Part shown: positions 27,218-34,610 of the stretch, in pieces
How positions within the stretch are numbered: the first letter of the stretch is position 1
Layout of the letters: every line of letters begins with the position of its first letter
Source of the DNA: Actinoallomurus sp963736325
Lineage (GTDB): Bacteria > Actinomycetota > Actinomycetes > Streptosporangiales > Streptosporangiaceae
Length of the DNA: 64,000 bases
Assembly: GCA_963736325.1 (NCBI GenBank)
Contig: CAVTOG010000014.1
Coordinates: 434,001 to 498,000, forward strand
Reading direction: 5' to 3'
Program-made: the position numbers and the translations under genes
The notes under the pieces: model-generated
The model's database searches: none
What the model saw: the letters and a program-made list of their open reading frames with translations, nothing else
What the model was told of the DNA's origin: nothing

Positions 27218-27235
27218 GGCACCTGTCGAGGTGCC
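27218..27235 (-). terminator. small hairpin after the dehydrogenase gene
   Basis: A 7-bp stem (GGCACCT and AGGTGCC) closes a GTCG tetraloop 12 bp beyond the stop of the leftward dehydrogenase gene. There is only a weak pyrimidine run after it, so it may be an L-shaped actinobacterial terminator. It separates the dehydrogenase from binding protein 3. Confidence 0.4.
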
Positions 27236-27247
27236 TTCCGTGAGTTC

Positions 27248-28258
27248 TCAGAGGTGCACCTGGATTTTGCAACCGATGCCCCTGGGGGATCGCAGGCGGT
27301 TGGCCAGTGCCGGATCGACATCGTCCAGACCGATTTTCGCGGCGATCATTGGTGTCACTTCGAGACGACCGCTGGCGAGCATTTCAATCGTCTCGTCGAT
27401 GTCGCAGGAGCCACCGAGAACGCCGACGACGGTACGGTCGTGAAGGACGATTTGCGCGACGTCCAGGCCCACGGGCCGGGGCGGTAGGCCGATCAGGGCG
27501 AGGCGTCCTCCGGGAGCGAGGCGATCGAGTGCCTGTTCGGGGACGGTCGCATCGCCCGTGGCCTCGATGACCGCCGCGAACTCGCGGTCTCCGAGCTGCG
27601 ACTCGGTCACGACGTCGTCGAAGCCGAGCCGGTCGAGCCTGGCGGCATCCTCAGGGCGATGGACGACGATGGTCACCTCCGCTTCATAGGCGCGGGCGGA
27701 TTGCGCGGCCAGGGTTCCGATGGTTCCGGCGCCCCAGACGAGGGTCGCCAGGCCGGGCGCGGCTCCGGCGAGTTTCACCCCGCGGAGCGCGCATGATCCC
27801 GGCTCGACAAAGGCGGCCTCGGCGGCGGTGAGATCGGCGGGGACACGGTGCAGCACGCGTGCCGGGACGAGCAGTTGCTCGGCGAGCGCGCCGTCGTAGC
27901 CGCCGCGTACGCCGACCTCGATGTGTGCGGCACAGACGTGGTGCCTGCCGGATAGGCATCGCTCGCATGTCCCGCATCCGATGAAGGTGTCTCCGACGAC
28001 CCGATCGCCGGGCGAGACGGCATGCACACCCTCACCGACGGCGCGCACTGTGCCGGCCCATTCGTGGCCGGGACGTAGTGGGTACCGCGCCAGGCCTTGG
28101 TCGAAGTAGGGCATCGTTCCGTCGTAGAGTTCGAGATCGGTGCCGCAGAGTCCGACGGCCTCGATGTCCACGACCGCGTCCAGTGCTCCGGGAACGGGCG
28201 CGGGGACGTCTCGTACCCGGCCGACGCCGGGAGCCTCGATCGTGAAGGCGCGCATCAT
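27248..28258 (-). CDS. zinc-dependent medium-chain alcohol/polyol dehydrogenase
   Basis: 336 residues of the MDR superfamily. GLCGTDLELYDG carries the catalytic zinc Cys, RPGHEWAGTV the His-Glu, and CGTCERCLSGRHHVC the structural zinc lobe. The coenzyme loop reads LVWGAGTIGTLAAQ. ATG 28258 overlaps the stop of the enolase-family gene (ATGA). Threonine- and sorbitol-dehydrogenase-like members act on sugars and polyols. It is the last gene of the two-gene unit with the rhamnonate-dehydratase-like enzyme, so it probably oxidises a sugar or deoxy-sugar derivative. Confidence 0.88.
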   Translation of the reverse strand: MMRAFTIEAPGVGRVRDVPAPVPGALDAVVDIEAVGLCGTDLELYDGTMPYFDQGLARYPLRPGHEWAGTVRAVGEGVHAVSPGDRVVGDTFIGCGTCERCLSGRHHVCAAHIEVGVRGGYDGALAEQLLVPARVLHRVPADLTAAEAAFVEPGSCALRGVKLAGAAPGLATLVWGAGTIGTLAAQSARAYEAEVTIVVHRPEDAARLDRLGFDDVVTESQLGDREFAAVIEATGDATVPEQALDRLAPGGRLALIGLPPRPVGLDVAQIVLHDRTVVGVLGGSCDIDETIEMLASGRLEVTPMIAAKIGLDDVDPALANRLRSPRGIGCKIQVHL

Positions 28259-29424
28259 GACGCCAAGGGGACTTCGCGTACCGGAGCGCGTGGGGCCACG
28301 GTGATCCCGAGGCCAGGTTCGCCGGACAGCACGATGAGGCCGGCCTTGGCGACAGGCTCCCCGGCGAAAAGCAGGTGTGGAATCTCGTTTCCCACCGCAG
28401 GACTTGAGGTGCGGGGGAAGAACTCCGCCATCGGGCAGGCCGGCTGGGAGGCCACAAGGTGGTAGTTGTGCACCTGGCCGGCGTGCGGGATGACCGGGGT
28501 TCCGGTGGCCTCGGCGAGTGCGCAGATCTTCTGCGCCACGGTCAGGCCTCCGACCCGGTTCACGTCGGGCTGCACGATGTCCACGGCCGCAGTGGAAATC
28601 AGCTCGTGGAAACCCTGCAGCGTCGCCTCGTGCTCGCCGCCGGCGATGGGAATCGGGCTCAGCGACCGCAGCGTCCGGTAGCCGTGAAGGTCGTTGGGCA
28701 GCAGCGGCTCTTCGAGCCACCGTAGGTCGAACGGCTCCAGCAGCCGGATCATCCGCTTGGCGTAGTCGAGGTCCCAGCCCATGTACACGTCGGCGGCCAC
28801 ATCGATGTCAGGGCCGACCGCCTCGCGAACCGTCCGGACCAGCTCGACATTCCGCCGCATTCCCGCCGTCCCTTCAGCGGGTCCGGCAAGAAGGCGCTGT
28901 TTCACCATGGCGTAACCGTCGTCGGCGTAGCCAAGCGCTTCGGCGGCGAGGGCATCCAGGTCATCGGTCGGGTAGAGCTGGCTCGCATAGACCGGAATCG
29001 CCAGCTGCTTCCGCCCGCCCATCAGGTCGTGAACGGGAACACCGAGGAGCTTGCCGGTCGCGTCCCACAGCGCGATGTCGACCGCGCTGAGCGCGGCCAT
29101 CCCCGCACCACCACGGCTGTGCGCGACGATCGACCGGAACATCCGCTGCCACAGATTCTCCCGCTCCGACACGGGCCTGCCGACGACCACCGGCGCCAGG
29201 TCGCCGACGATCATTGCCGTGATCCGTGGCGCCAGAGCGGCGTTGCCGATCCCCACCACTCCGCAGGCCAGCTCGACCTCCACGACGAGCCACTCCCGGA
29301 ACCGATACGCCCGTTCGCTCCCTTCGTCGCCGGCCCACGCCCGCAGCGGATTCACGTGCGCGTGCTCCGAGCCTGTGGTCGTACAGGCGAAGACACGGCA
29401 CCTGACATCGATGATCGTGCTCAC
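28255..29424 (-). CDS. L-rhamnonate dehydratase-like enolase superfamily enzyme
   Basis: 389 residues from the GTG at 29424, five nt after GGAGGGG; an in-frame start at 29457 has no ribosome site. The barrel has YAMVKQRLLAG, AADVYMGWD, RWLEEPLLPND, GGEHEATLQ and the late IPHAGQVHNYHLV. The HAG(Q)xHNYHL block and GGEHE are characteristic of the rhamnonate dehydratase group. The expected reaction is dehydration of an aldonate to a 2-keto-3-deoxy acid. The divergent region upstream carries a GntR-type site, and a GntR gene and an SDR lie just upstream. Confidence 0.85.
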   Translation of the reverse strand: MSTIIDVRCRVFACTTTGSEHAHVNPLRAWAGDEGSERAYRFREWLVVEVELACGVVGIGNAALAPRITAMIVGDLAPVVVGRPVSERENLWQRMFRSIVAHSRGGAGMAALSAVDIALWDATGKLLGVPVHDLMGGRKQLAIPVYASQLYPTDDLDALAAEALGYADDGYAMVKQRLLAGPAEGTAGMRRNVELVRTVREAVGPDIDVAADVYMGWDLDYAKRMIRLLEPFDLRWLEEPLLPNDLHGYRTLRSLSPIPIAGGEHEATLQGFHELISTAAVDIVQPDVNRVGGLTVAQKICALAEATGTPVIPHAGQVHNYHLVASQPACPMAEFFPRTSSPAVGNEIPHLLFAGEPVAKAGLIVLSGEPGLGITVAPRAPVREVPLAS

Positions 29425-29468
29425 GGGGTCCCCTCCGGCCGTCAGCGGGTCCATCATTTCGGTCTAAG

Positions 29469-29487
29469 TGGTAATACCGGCACTACC
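29469..29487. promoter_or_regulatory. FadR/GntR-type operator-like site upstream of the dehydratase
   Basis: TGGTAATACCGG followed by CACTACC contains GGTAATACC, matching the GT-N3-AC pattern of FadR-subfamily operators, with a second half-site overlapping it. The 12-mer TGGTAATACCGG recurs exactly at 31123. It lies 45 bp before the dehydratase start. Confidence 0.55.
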
Positions 29488-29578
29488 ATAACCGAGGACG
29501 CGTCGTGAGGCCAGAACGGACATGGAAGGAATCAGCGCTGAAGCCGGATGAGCACGAGAACCGAACGTGGTCCCGCGG

Positions 29579-30271
29579 TCACGGACCGGATTGCTCGGGG
29601 ATCGCGCGCCGGTACGCTCCGGCGGCGTGCTGCCGCGTGAGCTCGGCGGCGGCGTCGACGTCGCCCGCGGCCAATGCGCGCACGATTTCCTCATGCTGAG
29701 CCACCGAGTGAGCGGCGACGCCGGGCACCTTGTAGACCTCGGGAGCGTGAATGCGTGCCATTCCGATCAGCTGCTCGGTCAATTCGCGCAGCGGTTTGTT
29801 CGGAGTGGCGGAGACCAGCGTGATATGAAAGTCGGTGTCGAGTTGCCCGGCCAGGTGCAACTGTCCGCCGACGACTGCCTGCACCTGGCGGTCCACCACT
29901 AGCTTTGCGCGTGCCGCAATGTCGTCCACGAGGTCGGACGGAATGCTCGCCACCGCCGGTGGTTCGAGCAACACCCTGACCTCGTTCAATGATTCGAGGT
30001 CATTTCGGTGCAGAAATAGCCATCCCATCGCGGCGACGGACCCATGGGCCTCGGGGGCTTCGGCCACGTACCGGCCGCGTCCACCGCGGACCTCGACGAA
30101 ACCCGTCGCCTCAAGGGTCTGCAGCGCGTCGCGCAGGGCGGTTCGTGAGATGCCGAGCTGCTCGCTGAGAAGCCGTTCGCCAGGGAGTCTGCTGCCCGCA
30201 GGCAGGGTGCCGTCCAAGATCTGGCCGCGAAGCGTGTCCGCCGCCTCGGTGGACAACTGCCGCTTCACCAC
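29579..30271 (-). CDS. GntR family (FadR subfamily) transcriptional regulator
   Basis: 230 residues. The winged helix-turn-helix reads LPGERLLSEQLGISRTALRDALQTLEATGFVEVRGGRGRYV. The C-terminal FCD domain keeps the usual His/Asp metal residues (DTDFHITLVSA, HSVAQHEEIVRAL). It begins at GTG 30271. It is placed between the rhamnonate-dehydratase-like unit and the SDR, all on the minus strand. The pair of TGGTAATACCGG sites flanking this group is the inferred target. The effector is probably a sugar acid from this pathway. Confidence 0.9.
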   Translation of the reverse strand: MVKRQLSTEAADTLRGQILDGTLPAGSRLPGERLLSEQLGISRTALRDALQTLEATGFVEVRGGRGRYVAEAPEAHGSVAAMGWLFLHRNDLESLNEVRVLLEPPAVASIPSDLVDDIAARAKLVVDRQVQAVVGGQLHLAGQLDTDFHITLVSATPNKPLRELTEQLIGMARIHAPEVYKVPGVAAHSVAQHEEIVRALAAGDVDAAAELTRQHAAGAYRRAIPEQSGP

Positions 30272-30357
30272 GGGGTGCCCTCTCTATCACTGATCGAGTT
30301 CGCCAACAGGATATGGCATTCATTCGCCGGCACGACAACGCCTTTGCCGCGGCCGAC

Positions 30358-31035
30358 TCAGTATGTAGCGCGCCCGCCGCTGATATCGTAAACCGCGCCG
30401 GTCGAAAAACTGACCCGGTCTGAGGCAAGGAAGGCGACCAGTTCGGAGACCTCCTCCGGGCGCCCGATACGCTTCATCGGAATCAGGCTGGAAATGCGAG
30501 CCAGCACGTCCGGCTCGGTCTTGGCGTTCATCGGTGTGGCGAAGACGGCCGGCGCGATGGCATTAACGATCACCCCGGTGGTCGCGAGTTCCTTGCCCAC
30601 GGATTTGGTGAGCCCAATGATCGCCGCTTTTGCCGCGGAATAGGGGGATAGGTTCGGGTTCCCGTCCTTGCCCGCCATGCTGGCGAAGTTCACGACCCTC
30701 CCCCAACCCCGGTCACGCATCCCGGGGACGAACACGCGCATCGTGTTCACGGTGCCCAGCACATTGACGTCGAGAACTCGTCGCCACTCGTCGACGGTCG
30801 TCTCCAGCAGCGGTTTGCTCGGACCGACGATACCGGCAGAGTTGATCAGGATGTCGACATCACCTACCTGCGACGCCGCAGCGTGAAGCGCCGGTTCGTC
30901 AGTCACGTCGGCGATCAGGTCCGCGTCCTCGGCGACGTCCAGGGTCACCACGACGTTTCCCTCGGAGCGGAGCCTTTCGGCCGTCGCCGCGCCAAGGCCG
31001 CTCGCCCCTCCGGTCACCAGCGCCGTTCTCGGCAT
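30358..31035 (-). CDS. short-chain dehydrogenase/reductase
   Basis: 225 residues from ATG 31035, preceded by TGGAGG; a longer frame to 31107 is rejected. The motifs are TGGASGLG, NSAGIVG, the catalytic Ser in VVNFASMAGKDG and YSAAKAA. The C-terminus ends DISGGRATY. Beside a rhamnonate-dehydratase-like enzyme, it may be the 2-keto-3-deoxy-acid 4-dehydrogenase or the initial sugar dehydrogenase of a non-phosphorylating pathway (established for L-rhamnose in other organisms; inferred here). Confidence 0.85.
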   Translation of the reverse strand: MPRTALVTGGASGLGAATAERLRSEGNVVVTLDVAEDADLIADVTDEPALHAAASQVGDVDILINSAGIVGPSKPLLETTVDEWRRVLDVNVLGTVNTMRVFVPGMRDRGWGRVVNFASMAGKDGNPNLSPYSAAKAAIIGLTKSVGKELATTGVIVNAIAPAVFATPMNAKTEPDVLARISSLIPMKRIGRPEEVSELVAFLASDRVSFSTGAVYDISGGRATY

Positions 31036-31122
31036 TCGGGCCTCCAGTCTCTCCGTTGCCGACCGTGCGGACCCCGGTGGTTCCGGAGCTGCACGCTCGT
31101 GTCTCATGCGCGTAGGATCCTA

Positions 31123-31141
31123 TGGTAATACCGGTAATGCC
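31123..31141. promoter_or_regulatory. FadR/GntR-type operator-like site before glycosidase copy 2
   Basis: TGGTAATACCGGTAATGCC repeats the 12-mer found at 29469 and adds a second GGTAATGCC unit. It lies between the divergent SDR (start 31035) and the DUF4038 glycosidase (start 31227), where one regulator could control both. Confidence 0.55.
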
Positions 31142-31226
31142 GAAGTTGGTCTCCGTGTGACCGGTGTCGCACGTGACCGGCGGGCGGCGCCGTATGGGCG
31201 TCGGCGCCGAGACGGGAGGAACGTCC

Positions 31227-32882
31227 TTGCGGACTCAAGTCAGCGTGAACCAGGTCGGGGAGCTCGTACTCGGGCCCGCGGAACCCAGCGTGCCCGCCGT
31301 CGACGTCGTCTTCGTCGAGCCGTCCGGGCGAGAGCGGAGAGTGCCCGCGTTCTCCTCGGGTGGCCATTGGCGAGTCCGGTACTCGTCCCCGCTGCCCGGC
31401 GACCACGCGTACCGCGTCGAGCCGGCACACGGCGTGCGGTCGCCGAACGACGAGGGTGTCGTGACCGTCGCGAGCGTCGAGGATGGCGGGACGAAGCTGC
31501 GCGCGCACGGCCCGCTCAGAGTCGCCCGCGACCGGCGTCACCTTGAGCACAGCGACGGCACGTCGTTCCTGTGGCTGGCCGACACGTGGTGGAACGCCTT
31601 CACGGATCGGCTCTCAGACCAGGAGTTCGATGAGCTGGCCGCCCAACGGGCCGCGCAGGGCTTTTCGGTGGTGCAGATCGTCGCCGGCCTCTATCCCGAG
31701 ATCGAGCCCTTCAGCGAGACGGGCCGGAGCCGGAGCGGCTGGGCCTGGCACGACGACTTCACCGGGCCCAACCTCGCGTGGTTCGACGAGACCGACGAAC
31801 GCGTGCGGACGCTCGTGGCCCACGATCTGGTGCCCTGCATTGTCGGTTCGTGGGCCTACTACCTGCGCTTCATGGGGGTGGACAAGCTACTTCGCCACTG
31901 GCGCGAGATGATCGCGCGCTGGGGCGCGTACCCGGTCGTGTGGTGCCTGGTGGGCGAGCCGCCAATGCTCTGGTACGACGACGCCGCCGCGCTACTTGAA
32001 GAAGCCGGGAGCTCCGCAGCCGATCCGATGACGGCCGTGCCGACAGGGGCGATCACCACCGAACAACTGGAACGGGTGACCCCACTCGCGCGCGGCGTCC
32101 GCGAGCTGGAGCCGTTCGGCCGGCTGATCACCATACATTCGGTTCCGGGTGCCCCGCCCTGGCAGTTTCTGGACGAGGAAGGCCTGGTCGACTTCTGGTT
32201 TCTGCAGACCGGGCACTTCGGGATGCACAGCCTCGCGCCGTCGGTGGATGAGGTGCACGCGGCGTACGCGCACGAGCCGCCCAAGCCGGTGATCAATGGT
32301 GAGGCCTGCTACGAGGGCATCGCCGGCACCAGCGGGGAGGACGTTCAACGATTCTTGTTCTGGAGCCACATGCTGTCGGGCGCCGCCGGCCACAGCTACG
32401 GCGCACACGGCCTGTGGGGCTGCAACACGATCGAGCACCCGTCGAACTACGGCTCGGGCGGCGCACCGACCTGGCAGGACGCGGCCGCGCTCCCCGGCGC
32501 ACGACAGCTCGGAACCGCGCGTCACCTTCTGCTCGATCTCCCATGGCACCGATTCGAGAGCCACCCCGAGTGGGTCGAAGCACACCAGCATCCAGGCGAT
32601 CGTCTTCTTCCGTACGCCGCAGGTGTCGAGAACGGGGTGCGGGCGTTCTACTTTCCGTCACTGGCATATCGGCGAGCGCCGCTGTCCGCCCTGCGTCTGC
32701 GCCTACGGGAACTCCAGGGACAGAGTTGGCGCGCACAACTGATCAATCCGCGAACGGGAAGGACGGAGTCGACCCTTGTCATCGAGCCGGACCCCGATGG
32801 CACCGCGCCGGTTCGCCTCGGAAGGTTCTATCCGCTACCGAGCTGGGAAGACTGGCTCCTTGTCCTGACGCCCGAGAAGTAG
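31227..32882 (+). CDS. DUF4038 (apiosidase-like) glycoside hydrolase, copy 2
   Basis: 551 residues, starting at a TTG with GGGAGGA six nt upstream; an in-frame ATG at 31194 lacks a ribosome site, and the paralogue at 8913 begins at the TTG position. The domain order and motifs match copy 1: SFLWLADTWW, VWCLVGEP with a candidate acid/base Glu, and VINGEACYEG with a candidate nucleophile Glu. By eye the two proteins share about three quarters of their residues. The main differences lie in the loop around residues 250-270. It probably acts on a related plant cell-wall oligosaccharide. Confidence 0.82.
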   Translation: MRTQVSVNQVGELVLGPAEPSVPAVDVVFVEPSGRERRVPAFSSGGHWRVRYSSPLPGDHAYRVEPAHGVRSPNDEGVVTVASVEDGGTKLRAHGPLRVARDRRHLEHSDGTSFLWLADTWWNAFTDRLSDQEFDELAAQRAAQGFSVVQIVAGLYPEIEPFSETGRSRSGWAWHDDFTGPNLAWFDETDERVRTLVAHDLVPCIVGSWAYYLRFMGVDKLLRHWREMIARWGAYPVVWCLVGEPPMLWYDDAAALLEEAGSSAADPMTAVPTGAITTEQLERVTPLARGVRELEPFGRLITIHSVPGAPPWQFLDEEGLVDFWFLQTGHFGMHSLAPSVDEVHAAYAHEPPKPVINGEACYEGIAGTSGEDVQRFLFWSHMLSGAAGHSYGAHGLWGCNTIEHPSNYGSGGAPTWQDAAALPGARQLGTARHLLLDLPWHRFESHPEWVEAHQHPGDRLLPYAAGVENGVRAFYFPSLAYRRAPLSALRLRLRELQGQSWRAQLINPRTGRTESTLVIEPDPDGTAPVRLGRFYPLPSWEDWLLVLTPEK

Positions 32883-32885
32883 GAA

Positions 32886-33044
32886 TCACCGGGCACGGAG
32901 GCCGGTCATGCCGCCGTCGATGAGCAGGTCGGTGCCGGTGAGGTAGGCGGCCGCGGGGGAGGCGAGGTAGGTGATGGCACGGGCGATCTCATCCGGTGCG
33001 GCCAGCCGTGCGAGGGGCCGGCGGGCGATGAGATCGTTCCGCGT
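32886..33044 (-). pseudogene. SDR remnant (C-terminal fragment only)
   Basis: The last roughly 52 codons of a short-chain dehydrogenase survive: RNDLIARRPLARLAAPDEIA, ITYLASPAAAYLTGTDLLID and GGMTGLRAR, ending in a normal stop at 32886. Upstream of about 33044 the frame continues only through unrelated sequence that belongs to an ABC ATPase fragment on the other strand. No Rossmann loop or YxxxK remains. The fragment starts three bp after the glycosidase stop. Confidence 0.8.
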
Positions 33045-33050
33045 CTCACA

Positions 33051-33254
33051 GGTCTCCAACGCGAACTCCGCGTCAGTTACCTGTTCATCACCCACGATCT
33101 GGCCGTGGTCAGGCACATCGCGCGCAATGTCGTGGTGCTCTACAACGGGCGGCTGGTGGAATCCGGGCCGACCCGGCAGGTGTGCGACCGCCCCCGCCAT
33201 TCCTACACACAGGCGCTGCTCGCTGCCGTGCCAGACCCGGCCAAGCATCTGTAA
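33051..33254 (+). pseudogene. oligopeptide ABC transporter ATP-binding protein remnant (C-terminal fragment)
   Basis: The plus-strand frame reads LQRELRVSYLFITHDLAVVR, then HIARNVVVLYNGRLVESGPT and a normal C-terminal tail ending KHL and TAA. This is the switch (H-loop) and C-terminal part of an OppD/OppF/DppD-type ATPase. Walker A, the signature motif and Walker B are absent. It abuts the SDR fragment of the opposite strand at about 33045-33051, so a rearrangement joined two broken genes here. It is the only trace in the window of a translocation component for the five binding proteins. Confidence 0.85.
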
Positions 33255-33395
33255 ACCAGCAAGTCAACACCCCGATCATATTTCCGCGTCTCATTCCAGG
33301 CTTGACGGTATCAGTGAGTCATGCGTAGATATCGCCGTGGAGAACAGGGCTCGTGGCCCTCGTCACGGTGTTGGACGACGCTCAGGAGGCGACCG

Positions 33396-34340
33396 GTGAT
33401 CGATACTCACAACAGGTCGGCTCTACCCGCGATTCTCGGGCTGCTCGCGGCGACGGCCATCTGGGGTGGCACGTTCGTGGTCGTGAAGGACGGTACGGAA
33501 AATACACCCGTATTCGACTTCTTGATGTGGAGATTCGGTATTGCTGCTCTGATAATGATCGCCATTCGGCCGGGCGTCGTTCTGCGGATCGACTCCGGTA
33601 CTCTTCGGCGAGGTGTGTTCGTGGGTTTTCTGCTGGGGCTCTCATACGTTTTACAAACGATAGGCCTGCAGACGACTTCGGCGGCTGTCAGTGGTTTCAT
33701 AACAGGCCTTTTCGTTGTGCTCACTCCTTTTCTCGCATGGCTGCTGTTCCGTGAGAAGCTGGCGATGCTGGCCTGGATGGCGGTGGCGACGGCGGCCCTC
33801 GGTCTTGCCCTCATCACACTGAACGGTGTTTCCTTCGGCGCCGGCGAGATGCTGACGCTGTTATGTGCCGTCTCCTTCTCCTTGCACCTGCTGGCCCTGG
33901 GGCGATGGTCTCCTGGTAGAGACCCCTACCTGCTCACCATCATCCAGATGGCGACAGCGTTCCTGATGTGCTTTGTCGGATCTTGCTTCCAGGGTTTGCG
34001 GCTCCCGGCGGATCGCACCTCCTGGACGGCGATCCTTATCACCGCGACGCTCGCGTCGGCGTTCGCCTACATGATGCAGACGTGGGCTCAGGCGCGCGTC
34101 ACGGCGACGCAGGCGGCGGTGGTCTTGACCATGGAGCCGGTTTTCGCCGGGCTTTTCGCCGTTCTCCTCGGCGGTGAGTCCCTGACCGTTTCCACGGTCA
34201 TCGGAGGCATTCTGGTGGTGGCGGCCATGTACATGATCGAGATACCGAGCGCCTCGCCCGTCGCAATTCCAGAGAATCTCGGAAGTGACGTGCCGGCGCG
34301 CGAGGAGGAGGGGCGAGGCGACCACGTTCCGATGACGTGA
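33396..34340 (+). CDS. EamA/DMT family transporter
   Basis: 314 residues from GTG 33396, six nt after AGGAGG. It is strongly hydrophobic, with two EamA repeats. The first begins AILGLLAATAIWGGTFVVVKD, the second follows GEMLTLLCAVSFSLHLLALG, and about ten membrane spans are expected. It ends in a hydrophilic tail. DMT-family carriers export amino acids, nucleobases and metabolites. Its location just left of the AmCP cluster makes it a candidate exporter for that product, although it could be unrelated, since 270 bp and an operator-like repeat separate it from the first cluster gene. Confidence 0.88.
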   Translation: MIDTHNRSALPAILGLLAATAIWGGTFVVVKDGTENTPVFDFLMWRFGIAALIMIAIRPGVVLRIDSGTLRRGVFVGFLLGLSYVLQTIGLQTTSAAVSGFITGLFVVLTPFLAWLLFREKLAMLAWMAVATAALGLALITLNGVSFGAGEMLTLLCAVSFSLHLLALGRWSPGRDPYLLTIIQMATAFLMCFVGSCFQGLRLPADRTSWTAILITATLASAFAYMMQTWAQARVTATQAAVVLTMEPVFAGLFAVLLGGESLTVSTVIGGILVVAAMYMIEIPSASPVAIPENLGSDVPAREEEGRGDHVPMT

Positions 34341-34427
34341 GCCGTCACGGTTCCGATGGTCATCCGGGTATCGGGTCACCTGCCCCCCGCTGCCGCGCTC
34401 GCACGATGCCTGAGCTGCATATATAGA

Positions 34428-34460
34428 AACTGTCCAGCCGGTAGACCGTTTTGGACAGTT
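34428..34460. promoter_or_regulatory. inverted repeat upstream of the AmCP cluster's synthase-like gene
   Basis: Arms AACTGTCCA (34428-34436) and TGGACAGTT (34452-34460) are perfectly complementary, with a 15-nt spacer. A third CTGTCC copy follows at 34468-34473. A TATATA run lies just before the left arm. The site is about 150 bp before the start at 34611. It is a candidate binding site for the adjacent LuxR-type regulator, or a promoter-overlapping hairpin. The rest of the 270-bp gap shows nothing recognisable. Confidence 0.45.
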
Positions 34461-34610
34461 GTACATGCTGTCCGATTTGCCGAAATCTTGTTTTACTGCT
34501 GGGGAAGGCCCTGAAGGGTTCGGTGGCGGCGCGAAAGCGAGGACAGGGGGGTGGCCCGTGGCCTCGTTGACGAAATTGGTTTCGCGGTTACGATTCGAAA
34601 TGAGGAACGA

